Of a stretch of DNA of 64,000 nucleotides, positions 1 to 10,199 are shown in pieces. The DNA comes from Botryosphaeria dothidea (lineage: Eukaryota; Ascomycota; Dothideomycetes; Botryosphaeriales; Botryosphaeriaceae): NCBI GenBank assembly GCA_011503125.2, contig WWBZ02000016.1:992001-1056000 (forward strand), read 5' to 3'. The notes under the pieces are model-generated. The model did no database searches, was not told where the DNA came from, and was given only the letters and a program-made list of their open reading frames with translations. The position numbers and the translations under genes are program-made. Every line of letters begins with the position of its first letter. Position 1 is the stretch's first letter.

Positions 1-258
1 CTACTATTTTTAAGGCTCTTTTAATATATTCTACGCTATACTAGGTACTCTACGGTTTCTTAGGAGTATATTAGAGCTAGATAGAGGTAGTTACTAGGGA
101 AGGCTATTCGCCTCTTCCTATATTCTCTATATTAACTACTACGCGGCTATAGTTATCTTAAGTACTATTTTAGAACTCGCGAAGCCTAGGAGAGTCCCTA
201 GGGTCCTCTCCCGGCGCCGTAGCTTAGGGTCGATTTTTTAGTATAGTTATATTTTTTC
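1..258 (-). mobile_element. 5' end of a RIP-destroyed LINE copy
   Basis: The reverse complement matches the 5' end of the LINE at 13764-14020, including the A-rich start, the stretch reading tcgacccYaagctacggcgcc and the following ORF1 codons. Every CA or TG of the better copy is TA here: I find no CA or TG dinucleotide at all in these 258 bases. The ORF1 start codon has become ATA. The element runs off the left edge, so only its 5' end is visible. It abuts the old LTR remnant beginning at 259. Confidence 0.88.
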
Positions 259-474
259 TAATAGATAATATAGATTAAAGAGATTAATAATAGATTATAA
301 ATACTCTCTTACGTATATATAAACTATACTTCTTAGATAGCTTTAACCTTCGTAGTTAACTTTAATAATAATTTAGTACTAATTATTAGTAATAAGGCCT
401 TCGTACGCAGTACTTAGTCTTCAATCGTCTACTCGTTCCTTACGCACCTCTTCTTATACCTACTTAAGGAAAAC
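259..474 (+). repeat. Old gypsy-type LTR, left part (RIP-mutated)
   Basis: From about 300 to 469 this matches, in the opposite orientation on the plus strand, the LTR at 8068-8502: a TATA-like cgtatata, then gatagctttaaccttcg, then the tract through aaggccttcgtacgcag to cttaaggaaaac. It is the older LTR into which later elements inserted. Its right-hand part resumes at 8641. The last five bases (470-474, AAAAC) are the target duplication of the solo LTR that follows. Confidence 0.75.
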
Positions 475-489
475 TATTAGAAATTACGT
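475..489 (+). repeat. TGTTGG-family solo LTR, left fragment
   Basis: These 15 bases read as TGTTGGAAATCACGT after RIP (TG to TA, CA to TA). They continue at 8508-8640 once the gypsy element and its duplicated CACGT are removed. The joined LTR would be 148 bp, close to the intact copy at 21981-22127 (147 bp). It ends with the same CAATCCAACA and is flanked by AAAAC at 470-474 and 8641-8645. Confidence 0.72.
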
Positions 490-1179
490 TATAACGAGCG
501 GGCCTCTATCTCTAAGGATCTAAATACTAAAGAGAGTAGAAACCTATCGAAGAGTTCTCTTTAAGTAGGTATAAGAAGAGGTACGTAAGAAACGAGTAGA
601 CGACTAAAGACTAAGTACTGCGTACGAAGTATAATAGCTTGTATCCGGTGTACTCGCGGAAATGTAGTAGCATTACTATTTACGAGAAGACTAAGCTAAA
701 GAGAAAAGGAAGAAAGGTTTAAGTAAGATAGCGCTGCTTATATATCTCTCTAGAGTTCCTTTTACTAGTAGCGAGTTGTAGGGTTTTCTTATTAAGCTTC
801 GTTGAGCTTTAGGGTCCTCTTAACCTAAGGTCTCGCCGCAGGATCCATCTAAGGCACCCTTAGGGTTTAAACCGTAACACGAAGGCCTTATTACTAATAG
901 AGTCTAAATTCTATTGCGAAGTTAACTACGAAGGTTAAAGCTATCTAGAGAGCGTAGTTTATATACGTAAGAGAGTTCTATATAATCTAGTGTTACCTAA
1001 TATAGCCCGGCTCTAGTAGGCGACGGTTGCCTTTTATTGCCCGGCTTCTAAGGGCGATATATAGGTCTTAGTAGAGTGGTCACGTGTAGAGTCACGTGAT
1101 TAATTCCTTTCTCCTGCGGGGCTTTCTCGAACGCCTTTCCTAACCTTCCTATACTCCCTAGGAAGGCTACTTCGTAATA
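490..1179 (-). repeat. 3' LTR of the gypsy element, interrupted
   Basis: It aligns with 8068-8502 end to end, starting TATAACGAGC (from TGTAACGAGC) and ending TTCGTAATA (from TTCGTAACA). Without the 250-bp insert and its duplicated CGAAG it is 435 bp, exactly the length of the other LTR. Nearly all differences between the two are C-to-T or G-to-A at CA/TG. Some CACGTG sites near 1080-1100 have escaped. Confidence 0.9.
630..879. repeat. 250-bp solo LTR inside the 3' LTR
   Basis: The sequence interrupts the gypsy LTR and is flanked by a perfect 5-bp duplication, CGAAG (625-629 and 880-884). It starts TATAATAG and ends GTAACA, consistent with a TG..CA LTR whose TG was mutated. It has no similarity that I can see to the other LTR families in the window. 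Orientation is not determinable: a TATA-like ttatatatctc lies near 750 on the plus strand. Confidence 0.75.
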
Positions 1180-1196
1180 CTATCCCCCCTTTTAGA
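1180..1196 (-). other. Polypurine tract of the gypsy element
   Basis: On the minus strand the bases immediately before the 3' LTR are purine-rich (AAAAGGGGGGATAG), the usual site for plus-strand DNA priming in LTR retrotransposons. This fixes the element's orientation independently of the coding content. Confidence 0.8.
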
Positions 1197-1277
1197 ATCT
1201 TCGGCCCGAAGATTCTTCCGTCTTATATATATCTTCTTATAGACCTCTAGGTTCTTTTCTTTATAAGTTTTTTCGCG

Positions 1278-1998
1278 ATAACTCTAAAGCGTGCCTATCC
1301 TAACGACGGCGAGATCGCTTCTCGTCCTACTAAGTAGCATCGTTCTACCTTATCTCGTAAGCGGTAGCTTCGGAATATTCTTCTTAACGGTGTCGAAATA
1401 ATTCCTTATACTTCCTACCTAGAGTATAGGTCCGAGTATATCGCGCTTCCCGATAACCCGTAGGTATACGCCGCTTATCTTAAGGCTCGTCGGAAGAAGT
1501 ACGATATTACGGAGGCTAGTAATTTAGGTCGTACGTTTCCTCTTAATCCTTTGTTGCCCTTTTCTTTATTAATCCTTTCTAGTAGATAGGCTTAATCGCG
1601 AGTATAACCGTATAGTAGCGGAAGAGGATGCCACTTTAGAGAAGCTAGTTCGTCTTCGTAAATAGCGTCGTTTTCTTTACGAGCGTCGTTCCCGTATAAT
1701 TCGTAAGGGTTTCGAGACGCTAGAGGAGCTTAAGAGGGCTAAGGCTTCCAGCTCGTCTAGGGGTCTTCCTAATCCTAAAAATTCTAAGGGTCCGTCCGCG
1801 TTAAAGCGGCCACGTTACGAGACGGTAGATCCTACTACGCCGCAGGTGGCTATATCTACCGAGTCTACCGGCGAACCTATAGCTAATACGAAGTCTCCGC
1901 GTTCTCCTAAGCTTATAAATTCTACTCGTTTATCTCCCTTCCTTAAGGGTTTCCCGCCGTTCTCGTTCGGAGACGACCTCGTTTCCGTAGAAGGTTAG
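1278..1998 (+). pseudogene. Antisense intron-containing ORF inside the gypsy element
   Basis: This plus-strand reading frame is hidden by RIP stops. It starts at an ATA (ATG before RIP) at 1278 and runs past in-frame TAGs at 1335, 1365, 1458 and 1663, each explainable as a former TGG or CAG. It ends at TAG 1996-1998. Two frames join through a 52-base intron at 1531-1582: donor GTACGT, TTAAT branch-like site, acceptor TTTCTAG. The first part reads like TLKRAYPNDGEIASRPTK and LRNILLNGVEIIPYTS. After the intron it is charged and probably helical (EEDATLEKLVRLRK, then RRFLYERRSRI and GFETLEELKRAK), followed by a Ser/Pro-rich tail. The stop lies four bases from the pol stop on the other strand. 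I do not recognise a named domain and infer no function. It could be an element-borne accessory gene or a captured host fragment. Confidence 0.62.
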
Positions 1999-2002
1999 GA
2001 TT

Positions 2003-5000
2003 TTAACGGTAGAATTCTATGACGAGATCTAGATGTATATCGTCCTTAGGTATCTATTAGTTATCCTTATTTCCGTATCCTTCCTATTTAATAAGGTATT
2101 TAAGCTAATATCCGAATCTTTTATAGTCTAGGATCTTCTCGACTAGGTATTCGTCTTCTTCGGCATCTAGATTTTCTAAGATTATCTCTTCTAGAGTTTC
2201 TAGGATTATAGCGTTTTCTAGTACTAGCTCGAGTAATACTACGTAAAAGGTAGAATTTATCCGTATCGTTATTAGTAATTTAAGTCGATACGTAACGTTT
2301 CCGAGTTTTTCTAAAATTTCGAATGGACCGGTTTTCTTAAAATCTAATTTGTCGCTTAGTCGCTTCGATTTAATATTTTTTATAAGGAGATATACTTTAT
2401 CTCCTCTCTTTAGGTTCGGTGCCGCTTAGTGCCGTCTATTATAGTATTTAGATATTATAATTCGTACGTGCTCGAGGTCGAGACTAATAGCTTTATATAG
2501 TTCTTTTAGCTGGTCGGCTTTAAGAATACCTTGCTAAGCTAATTTTCGACTTAGGATAGCTTCTCTATACGCGTCTAGTTCGAATCTATAGTTAGTAAAG
2601 AACGGGGATACGTTAGTTAACTCTTATTTAGCGCTATTATAGGCGAACTATACTATAGGTAGCTATATAGCCTAATCGTCCTATAGGTAGTTAACGAAAT
2701 AGCGGAGATATTATTCGAGAGTCCGGTTTATCCGTTCTATCTAACTATCCGTTTACGGGTATACGGTTATAGAGAGTTTATTCTTAGCCCTAAGTTAACG
2801 TATAAGCGTTTACTAGAATTTAGAACGTATTAGCTTATTCCTATCCGAAACTAGTTCTTCCGGTATTCCGTAATCCGCGAAGATATATCGGAGAAACGTA
2901 TAAGCTAGCTATTCTATATTCGATGCCTCGAGGTAGGATAAGAAGTAAGCGTACTTCGTGAGTCTGTCGATAAAGACTAGGATTAAGTCGTACTTAACTC
3001 CGGTAAGCGAGTCCCTCGACTATAGTAGCTTCGTGATAAAGTCTAGCGTAACTAATTACTATAGTCGTTCTAGAACTTCTAGAGGTTATAGTTATCCGTA
3101 CGGAGCGTATATCGTAGCTTTACTTCTAATATAAAGGTTATATTACGAGACTATACGCTAGACTATCTTCCGTAACCCTAGAAAGTAGAAGTTTCGTGTA
3201 ATTCTTTCGGTTATCCTATCGATGCCCTAATATCTATACGCGGGTGCTTCGTGTATATCCTTAACTAGTGCTTCTCGCAGTCTTACCGGGATATAGATTA
3301 ATCCTTTAAAGAGAAGCGTTCCTTCTCTATCTCGAGTAATACGCGGGTTATTCTTAAGCGCTAAAAGTTCCTACGCGAAGGAGTCCTATACGTATACTTC
3401 TCGGATCTTTAGATACTATAGGTTTAACTCGATACGAAGTATTAGGAAAGACGGTCTAGTAAGAGTAAGCGATCTATCGCTATCTACTACGAACACTATA
3501 GAGTACGGCTCGATTCGTTCTTCTATATAGTCTATCCTTCTACTAAGCGCGTTAGCGGCGGCGTTATCTATATCTTTTCTATATATAATCTTAAAATCGT
3601 AGGAGGCTATTTCTTCTAACTAGCGAACCTACCGTCGGTTTAACTCCTTAGTCGTAATAAAGCGCGTGAGGTTTTAATAATCGTAATATACTACTACCTA
3701 ATAGCTAGCTCCTTTAAGATAGTATCTCTATTACTTAAATACTAAGACGATAGCTAAAAGCTCCTTATCGTAAGTATCGTAGTTAAGCTCTACCGGTATA
3801 AACTTTCTAGAGTAAAACGCGATTAGGTGTTATCTGCCTTAATCGTTAGGCTAGCTAAGATATACTCCGAGGGCGAATCCTAACGTATTAGTTTCCACTT
3901 CGATAGGTTTATCGGGATTATATATCTCTAGAACCGGTGCTTCGTAAAATATACGTTTAAGCGATTCGAAGGCTTACTACTAATCGTCTCTCTATTTAAA
4001 GCTATACTTCTTTCGAGTAAGTCGCGTTAAAGGTTCCGTAACCTTTAAGTAGTTCTAAATAAACTTCCGATAGAAGTTCGCGAATCCGAGGAAGGACTAA
4101 ACTTCCTTAATCGTCTTAGATACTAGCTATTCTCTAATAGAATCTAGTTTCGAGTCGTCTATACCGACGTAACCTAGGGTAATAATAAAGCCTAGGAATT
4201 CCGTCCTTTAAACGTGCTATTCGTATTTCTCGGGTGCGATAGATAGATTCTTTGCCTAGAAGGCTTCTAGGACCTTTCTAACATACTTTTTATAATCCTC
4301 GAGGGTCTCTAAAAAGATAAGGATATCGTCGAGGTAAGCTAAGTAGAAGATATCTAAGTATTCGCGTAGCGTATCGTTAACGAGATTTTAGAAGGTTGCT
4401 AGCGCGTTAGTAAGCCCGAATAGTATAACCGTATACTCGTAGAGTCCTAGCCTCGTTCTAAAGGCTATCTTCCATTCTTCCCCTTCTTTAATTCTAACTA
4501 AATAATATTCTTCCCGGAGGTCCAGCTTCGTAAAGTACTTTACTTTCCCTAACTTATTCTAGAGCTTATCGATACGTAGGAGCGGATAGCGGTTTTTAAT
4601 CGTAATATCGTTAAGTTATCGGTAGTCGATACAGAGGTATAGTTTACTATTTTTCTTTAGGACGAAAAGGATTAGATATCCGGCTAATAACGTTAAAGGC
4701 CGAATATATCTACGTTCGAGGTTCTTCTCGATATATTTCCTTAAAGCCTCTATTTTCTTTACTAATAAGGAGTAGATAGGCTTATAAGCTAGCTTCGTGC
4801 CCGGCTTAAGTGGAATCTCGTAGTCCTATAGTTAATACTTCGGCGAATCTCCTTTTTCTCTTTCTTAGTAAACGGCTTTTAAGTCCTAGTACTCGCTAGG
4901 TACCGTTTCTATTTCTAGTATTAGAGGTTCTCCGTATAGATTGCTCTATATCTCTAAACTACCGTATTATCCCCTTCTAATCCTCGCGGGATCGTCTCCT

Positions 5001-6597
5001 CTAATAGAAGTAGGACTATCCTTATTCTTAAGCCTTTTCCGTGCGGCCTTAGCTAATACTCGTTATTATACCGCCTATAAGGGTTTAATGTATATAAGGT
5101 AGACCTGCTGGCCTTAGCGTCTTATACGCTTAAATACTTCTCCTAAGATCGTCTAGACGTCGATTTAAGGTTCTACGGCTGCTAATTACTTACGCGAAGC
5201 TTTACTCTTAGCCTTATACCTTTTCCTCGTAGTCCTTCGTAACGTATACTATACTTATTCGTCGGGAATACTAGACTCGGTTAGTCTTACTCCGCTTAAG
5301 GTACTATATTTTACCGAGGAGGCGGCGTCTCGTACGCTACTATCCTAGTCCTATCTTACGCTTTCCTTAAGATTGCCGTCGATGCTACCGTCGCTAGGTC
5401 TTACGCTATCGTTGCTAGAGTCGTAGCTTAATTCGGGGGTATCGTTTCGCTTAGTAGGGCTTATTTCTATAATAGAGCTATATTTTACCGAGGAGGCTTC
5501 GCCACTTGCGTCGCAGTCCTAGTACTAACTTATACTACTATCGGAGTCGCCTATATAGTTACTATATTTAGGCCTTATACTAGCTACTTCCCGTATTAAT
5601 ATCGATAGAAGCTTTCGAAGGGTATCTAACAATCTATTCTCCTTCTATAATCCTTGCTTTCGTAGGAGGTCCTCGAGCTTCTCTCGAAAGATAATAGAGT
5701 CTTCTTCTCCGAAGTCGAAGATAGGTTTCTATATCCGGATCTAGGGCATACCTAGAATAATATCGTGCCTAGGGATACGTTAGACGTCGAGGGAAATCCG
5801 TTCTTAATAGTTCCCTATCTAGAGGGTTGCTTCCTCCGTTTCTATCTTTACCTAGCCTTCTCCGTAGGCTGCCTAGGATCCGTCGAATCTACTAAGGGGA
5901 TACGGTTTCTATTTCTTACGGTATAGGATATTTATCTTCTATACAAGCTCGTTGTAGATAAAATTTCCGCTTAATCCTATATCGATTAGGATTCTAGTAG
6001 GTACTCCGTTGAGTATTCCCTGTATCTTAAACTGTTTCTATAGGTTTGGTCCGGTAAGAGTTTCCGTTTCCGATATACGCGATACTATATAAAGGGACCT
6101 AGACTATGGCCCCGGGGTTAGTCTTATTGCCGTAGGGCCGTCTAGTTTTTTAGTATAGGGTAGCCGTAGACTTTACTGTATATATAGTCTTCCTATTCGT
6201 TAACTTAGAGATATGCTTACTTCTAGTTAGTCTATTTGTCGGAGTTCTACTTCCTTCGCTAGTAGACTTTATCCTTTCGCACCTAATATCTAAAGGTTAG
6301 TCGATTAAGCTTCTTGTCCGGAATCTACTAGAGTGTACGATACTAGATCGTTGCCGTGCCGTACTAGTAGAGGATCCGTGCTAGTTCCCGGAGGGAGTCG
6401 TAGTCTGCTTGCTCGCGTGCTAAGGTTCCTTAGTGGTGGCGTTCGACGAGTATCGTTTCTTTGGTCACCGGAAGTTCGTACTTTTTCCCGTCTTGTTTAA
6501 TTCGGGTTTCCTAAAGGGTGTTCTGACGCCATCCCCAAATGACCGTAAGCGCGATGCTTTTCTAATGCGGAATCCAGATTATTTAGCTAAGATTACC
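2003..6597 (-). pseudogene. gypsy pol: protease, RT, RNase H, integrase, chromodomain
   Basis: No long frame survives because Trp and Gln codons have become stops, but pieces are readable on the minus strand. The RT catalytic motif YLDDILIF is at 4313-4336. A segment reading LREALVKDIHEAPAYRY then a stop lies near 3240-3290, in the position of the integrase zinc domain. A chromodomain-like C-terminus reads DEYLVEKILDYKRFGY and later IPKDDI at about 2035-2159. The stop is TAA at 2003-2005. This domain order (integrase then chromodomain) is that of fungal chromoviruses. RIP-type transitions account for the decay that I can see. Confidence 0.85.
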
Positions 6598-7971
6598 CTA
6601 TTCGTCCCGTAGATGGTTGCCAATGCCGTATCTTTTAGCGAGAATTTCCAGCGAGACGAGGGTGTCTAGTTTGTCCGATGGTATAGGTGCATTATCTGAC
6701 TGCGTTTTACTAGTACTCTCGTATAGTTCTCCTATTTCGCTGTTGACAAGTTCGTCGTCTAGAGGGAAACTATCGATGATATCGTCGGTCTCGATAACTT
6801 CTTCGTTCCTGGTTATCATACCGAAGTTTCGAGGTTCGTGGGGGTACTATCTAGAGATATCCTTGCTGGTTTGATGCGTCTGACAGCCGTCATCGTAATA
6901 GGCTGTCTAGTGTAGCGTATCGTGGTTGTCTTGGCGAGATGCAACCGACGCTTCACGCTGAGCGCTCGAAGTCTACTTGTTGTCCTTCTTGCTACGAGGG
7001 TTCTGCGGATACTTAGGAGAGAAGTGTTTGTCACTGCCGTAGGTGATGTAGAGTCGATCCTTATAGCGCTGTTTCTGCTTATCCGTCCAGTTCGGGTTAG
7101 GTCCCTTGGGCTTCTTGTTGTTGTGACCATTGTTGCCCTTTTTGGAATCCTGTCTGTTGGCCGCGTCGAGGGCTATAGCGTCTCCGCCTTCGAGGGTTAT
7201 TCTTTCACGGCGTGGCTTCGAGGTGTTAGATTGTCGAGAACCTATCTTCCATTCGTACATGCGACCGTCGATCTGAGACGCAAGGTCTACTATCTTCTGA
7301 AAGGTAGGTGGGTATTCGTGAGTGATCATGTTCTTCTTGACTTCGTCCTTCAGGCCCTTGTAGAAGAGGTCTCGGAAAGTCTCGTCTGACCATTTAAGGT
7401 AGGCTGCAAGCTGCTAAAACTTAGTTGCGTAGACAGCTATAGATCCCATCTGTCTAACGGTTATAATATCGTTAGAGGCTTTGCGGACTTCGTCCCGATC
7501 GTTGAAAGTGGCTCTAAGGTTGTCTGCGAATCCCGTGTAGGTGTCGAAGATTTCCTTGGTCTTTGCCCGTCTCTTTTCGAGAGAGTGTTCGTTAGCTAGG
7601 TGGTCGCGAAGGTATGGTTCTATCCATGCCTCTGCCGTTCCTCTGAGGTAGGTTGATGCGAAGAGTACTTCCTCGGCGTCGTTGTCGAATTGTGCTTGGT
7701 TGAACTGGAGGTAGCGTTGCATCTGGAGTAGGAAGGATTGGAGCTTCTTCCTGTCCCCATCGAACTTCTCGGGTGCCGCTACTTTAACCTTAGTAGCGCT
7801 CCGTTTTGTCTGGTGCGCCAGCAGGCGCTCGATCTGGGCTTTTTGTTCCTGAATAAGTGCCCAGAGTTCTTCTCGAGTAGGCTCTGTTTGCTGCGCGGGC
7901 GGAGCACGCCCCTGAGCACCCTCAGCGCGACCCTCCATTGGGTCGACATCCATCTGAGATCCCGGTGCCAT
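6598..7971 (-). pseudogene. gypsy gag (capsid-like, broken)
   Basis: The frame opens at 7971 with an acidic/proline-rich start (MAPGSQMDVDPMEG) and a coiled segment ending in a KRSATKVKVAAPEKFDGDR-type linker. A retrotransposon gag-type helical region follows (LQSFLLQMQRYLQF, YLRGTAEAWIEPYL, FADNLRATFNDRDE). A stop interrupts near 7414 and reading resumes through 7329-6973 (basic region, possible nucleic-acid-binding tail) and 6819-6598. The upper part has normal CA/TG content and looks nearly undamaged, in contrast to pol. Gag would form the particle that packages the element RNA. Confidence 0.8.
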
Positions 7972-8067
7972 CGTATGCTTTCCCTAAACGCGTTAGGCGG
8001 GGTGATACTTAACCTGATGAACTCGTTTCTGAAAAGGTCCCTCTCCTTGCAAGGATGGTGGTCAAAG

Positions 8068-8502
8068 TGTAACGAGCGGGCCTCTACCTCTAAGGATCCA
8101 AACACTAAAGAGGGTGGAAACCTGTCGAAGGGTTCTCCTTGAGTGGGTACAAGAAGAGGTACGTGAGAAACGAGTAGACGACTGAAGACTGAGCACTGCG
8201 TGCGAAGGCCTTGTTACCAATAGAGTCCAAATTCTATTGCGAAGTTGACCACGAAGGTCAAAGCTATCTAGAGAGCGTGGTTTATATACGTAGGAGAGTT
8301 CTATACAATCTGGTGTTGCCTAATGTAGCCCGGCTCTGGTGGGCGACGGTTGCCTTTTGTTGCCCGGCTCCTGAGGGCGACATGTGGGTCTTGGTGGAGT
8401 GGTCACGTGTAGAGTCACGTGATTGATTCCTTTCTCCTGCGGGGCTTCCTCGAACGCCTTTCCCGACCTTCCTATACTCCCTAGGAAGGCTGCTTCGTAA
8501 CA
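8068..8502 (-). repeat. 5' LTR of the gypsy element (435 bp)
   Basis: Bounded by TG (8068-8069) and CA (8501-8502). On the minus strand it holds a TATA-like tatataaac near 8281-8291, the likely U3 promoter, followed by the R/U5 part that ends in the CTCGTTACA terminus. It keeps its CA and TG dinucleotides almost intact while the other LTR has lost them. The next minus-strand bases, below 8068, would hold the primer-binding site; I could not match them to a tRNA with confidence. Confidence 0.9.
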
Positions 8503-8640
8503 CACGTGTTTTGCATATTGCTTTTGCAACACCAGATAGCTTAGTCACTCACTTACGTATATAAGGAGGGTGGGCCACCTATGCCCTTCCTCCTCATGCC
8601 AATCATCAATGGATCATCGTTGTTCATCAACAATCCAACA
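8503..8640 (+). repeat. TGTTGG-family solo LTR, right fragment
   Basis: This continues the fragment at 475-489. It begins with the gypsy target duplication CACGT, then has a TATA-like cgtatataagg at about 8554-8564, and from 8590 matches 22078-22127 almost base for base (tcatgccaatcatcaatgg, caacaatccaaca). It ends in CA at 8640, followed by the AAAAC duplication. The sequence is not noticeably RIP-mutated on this side. Confidence 0.78.
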
Positions 8641-8708
8641 AAAACCTCCGACAGGTTTTCTCCCTCTTTAGTGTTCGGATCCTTAGAGATAGAGGCCCGC
8701 TCGTTACA
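8641..8708 (+). repeat. Old gypsy-type LTR, right part
   Basis: This matches the terminal 60-odd bases of the gypsy LTR in plus orientation (gacaggttttctccctctttagtgttcgga, then gcccgctcgttaca). With 259-474 it frames the whole nest. Its own 5' end, and therefore its target duplication partner, is lost to the LINE fragment or lies off-window. Confidence 0.75.
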
Positions 8709-8764
8709 TCAATAGACTGCATGTACGAGAATGCGTCTAATTTCTGCTCCTGTGCGAGAATCGC

Positions 8765-9739
8765 CTACTTGCGAACATAAAGGCAATTATTATGCTTTCT
8801 CCGCCATTCCAATGAAGCAATGCTTCCTTCCGTAGGCGTTGCATGGATGTCGCAGGGAATTGTGAATGGTAAGACGTGGATGAACGAAGCAAAAGCGTCC
8901 TGCGCGCATGCAGTCCCAACTTTCGGTACGTATGCCACGCAAATTGATGTGGCAAACGCCTTGATACCTGAGGTTGTAATATCCTCGACTCTTGTGACTG
9001 TTACCGCTGTGGAACCGAAAGGTGTGGTATGAAAATACTCCTGTGGCTTGAGGACATGTTTCTTGCTCCCGCATTCCAATGGAGCTTGTCGTGTTTGAGT
9101 ACTCTTCGAATGTTGATGTCTGGCGCTTGAATTGAGAGCAAATATTTTCTTGTGTGTTCTACACTCGGGAATCGCCTTCCCGGACCGATCGAGCAATCCT
9201 ACTCTACCGTACGCGCTTTGTGCTGACGAAATATGGCAATCTCCGAGGAACAAGTCCAGCTCTAATTGTATCCATCTAGCTTCCGCGGTAGTGATCTCCA
9301 GTTCTCCCATGGAGATCAAATCAGGGAGACTGTGAACAAAAGTTCCGTTCAGATGCATCATTAATGGCAAAGTCAGTGACTCTAAGCCACAATCAACGTA
9401 GCCGAAGCTGCCTGCTCCAGTGTATTTGAGGCCGGTAATAGAGAAGCTCCGTGACGTAGCGTAATTCCATATATCAACTCCCTGTATCGTCCTCGAGAGG
9501 CCGGAGAAATTCGGCAGGCTGATATCTGAAACATTTCGACAGTCCGAAAGGATTGCAAGACTCGATGCTGATGCTGCAATTGGAGAAGCTTGACTTTCGG
9601 TCTTCGCTGATATTGCAACGTCTGTGCTCTGTATCCCTGTCACTCTGGTCTTGATATCCTCGAGGCAGGTAACAATTTTCTGGTCGAACGATTGGAGTCC
9701 TGTGCCAATCAGGCCGAACTTGTTCTCAAGATGGGTAAA
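8765..9739 (-). pseudogene. NLR-like gene 1, C-terminal half (split by copia)
   Basis: The minus-strand frame is open from the copia edge (9739) to the stop at 8765. It is collinear with the second paralogue at 21190-23962: GLESLTLPLMMHLNGTF then ARWIQLELDLFLGDCH here corresponds to NLESVTFPLMFLHSEL then AFWVQQKFEVTLAASH there. It begins with a helical stretch (HLENKFGLIGTGLQSFDQK). No ankyrin repeats are seen before the stop, unlike the paralogue, so the 3' end may be lost to the LTR nest that begins 56 bases further on. The N-terminal half lies more than 10 kb away at 20029-20598, beyond the copia element. Even with the element removed, one base of frame difference separates the two halves. 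Confidence 0.8.
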
Positions 9740-9904
9740 TGATGGAAAATGAGCTCAATCACCTCCGTTATCTGTTATTGGATAGTATATTAGCTTAGTC
9801 ATTCATTCTGAGACGTCTTGGGAGCAACACCACGAGCGCCTTAGCAACCAAGCAATCAAGTCATTCATTTATCGATTCCGACCGATCAAGCGCAAATTTC
9901 ATCA
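9740..9904 (+). repeat. Copia 5' LTR
   Basis: Starts TGATGGAAAA and ends TTTCATCA. It is essentially identical to the 3' LTR, which argues that insertion is recent relative to ordinary substitution, or that the LTRs were spared from RIP because they are short. Directly preceded by GTAAA. Confidence 0.93.
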
Positions 9905-9918
9905 GGTTATGAGCCCGG
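9905..9918 (+). other. Copia primer-binding site (half tRNA-iMet type)
   Basis: GGTTATGAGCCCGG follows the LTR with no gap. It is complementary to CCGGGCTCATAACC, the anticodon stem-loop of an initiator tRNA-Met with CAT as anticodon, rather than to a tRNA 3' end. Drosophila copia is the classical case of this internal half-tRNA priming. Confidence 0.8.
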
Positions 9919-10199
9919 ATGGTGCTTAAATAATAGCCTGATCGGCCGCAATCACTCAGAATCAATTTCTACCGAATACTGCCGAATCCGGCGCATCCGA
10001 GGCCGTTTATTGGACGAGCACTCATCGCATCAATTCAAGCATCAGCGCAAGCCATCTCGATCGTCTCTTAAATAATAAGAACGACTAATTAGCCTATTGG
10101 GCGCATCAACTAAATTACCGAATCGAATCCCTGACGACGAACGACTGTTCCGACCGTTATAATAACCGAATCGTCGACCAAGGAGCTTAGGACTGTCCC

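Larger units (their letters stand above)
490..8502 (-). mobile_element. Full-length Ty3/gypsy chromovirus (minus strand)
   Basis: This is a complete LTR retrotransposon. The 5' LTR is 8068-8502 and the 3' LTR is 490-1179, the latter enlarged by a 250-bp insertion. The target duplication is CACGT at 8503-8507 and its RIP form TACGT at 485-489. On the minus strand come gag (7971-6598), then pol with an RT motif YLDDILIF at 4313-4336, an integrase zinc-domain-like segment near 3180-3290 and a C-terminal chromodomain near 2035-2159, and a polypurine tract next to the 3' LTR. From 490 to about 6430 the element is saturated with CA/TG-to-TA changes and has no open frames. From there to 8502 it is only lightly mutated. 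It is not autonomous as it stands. Confidence 0.93.
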
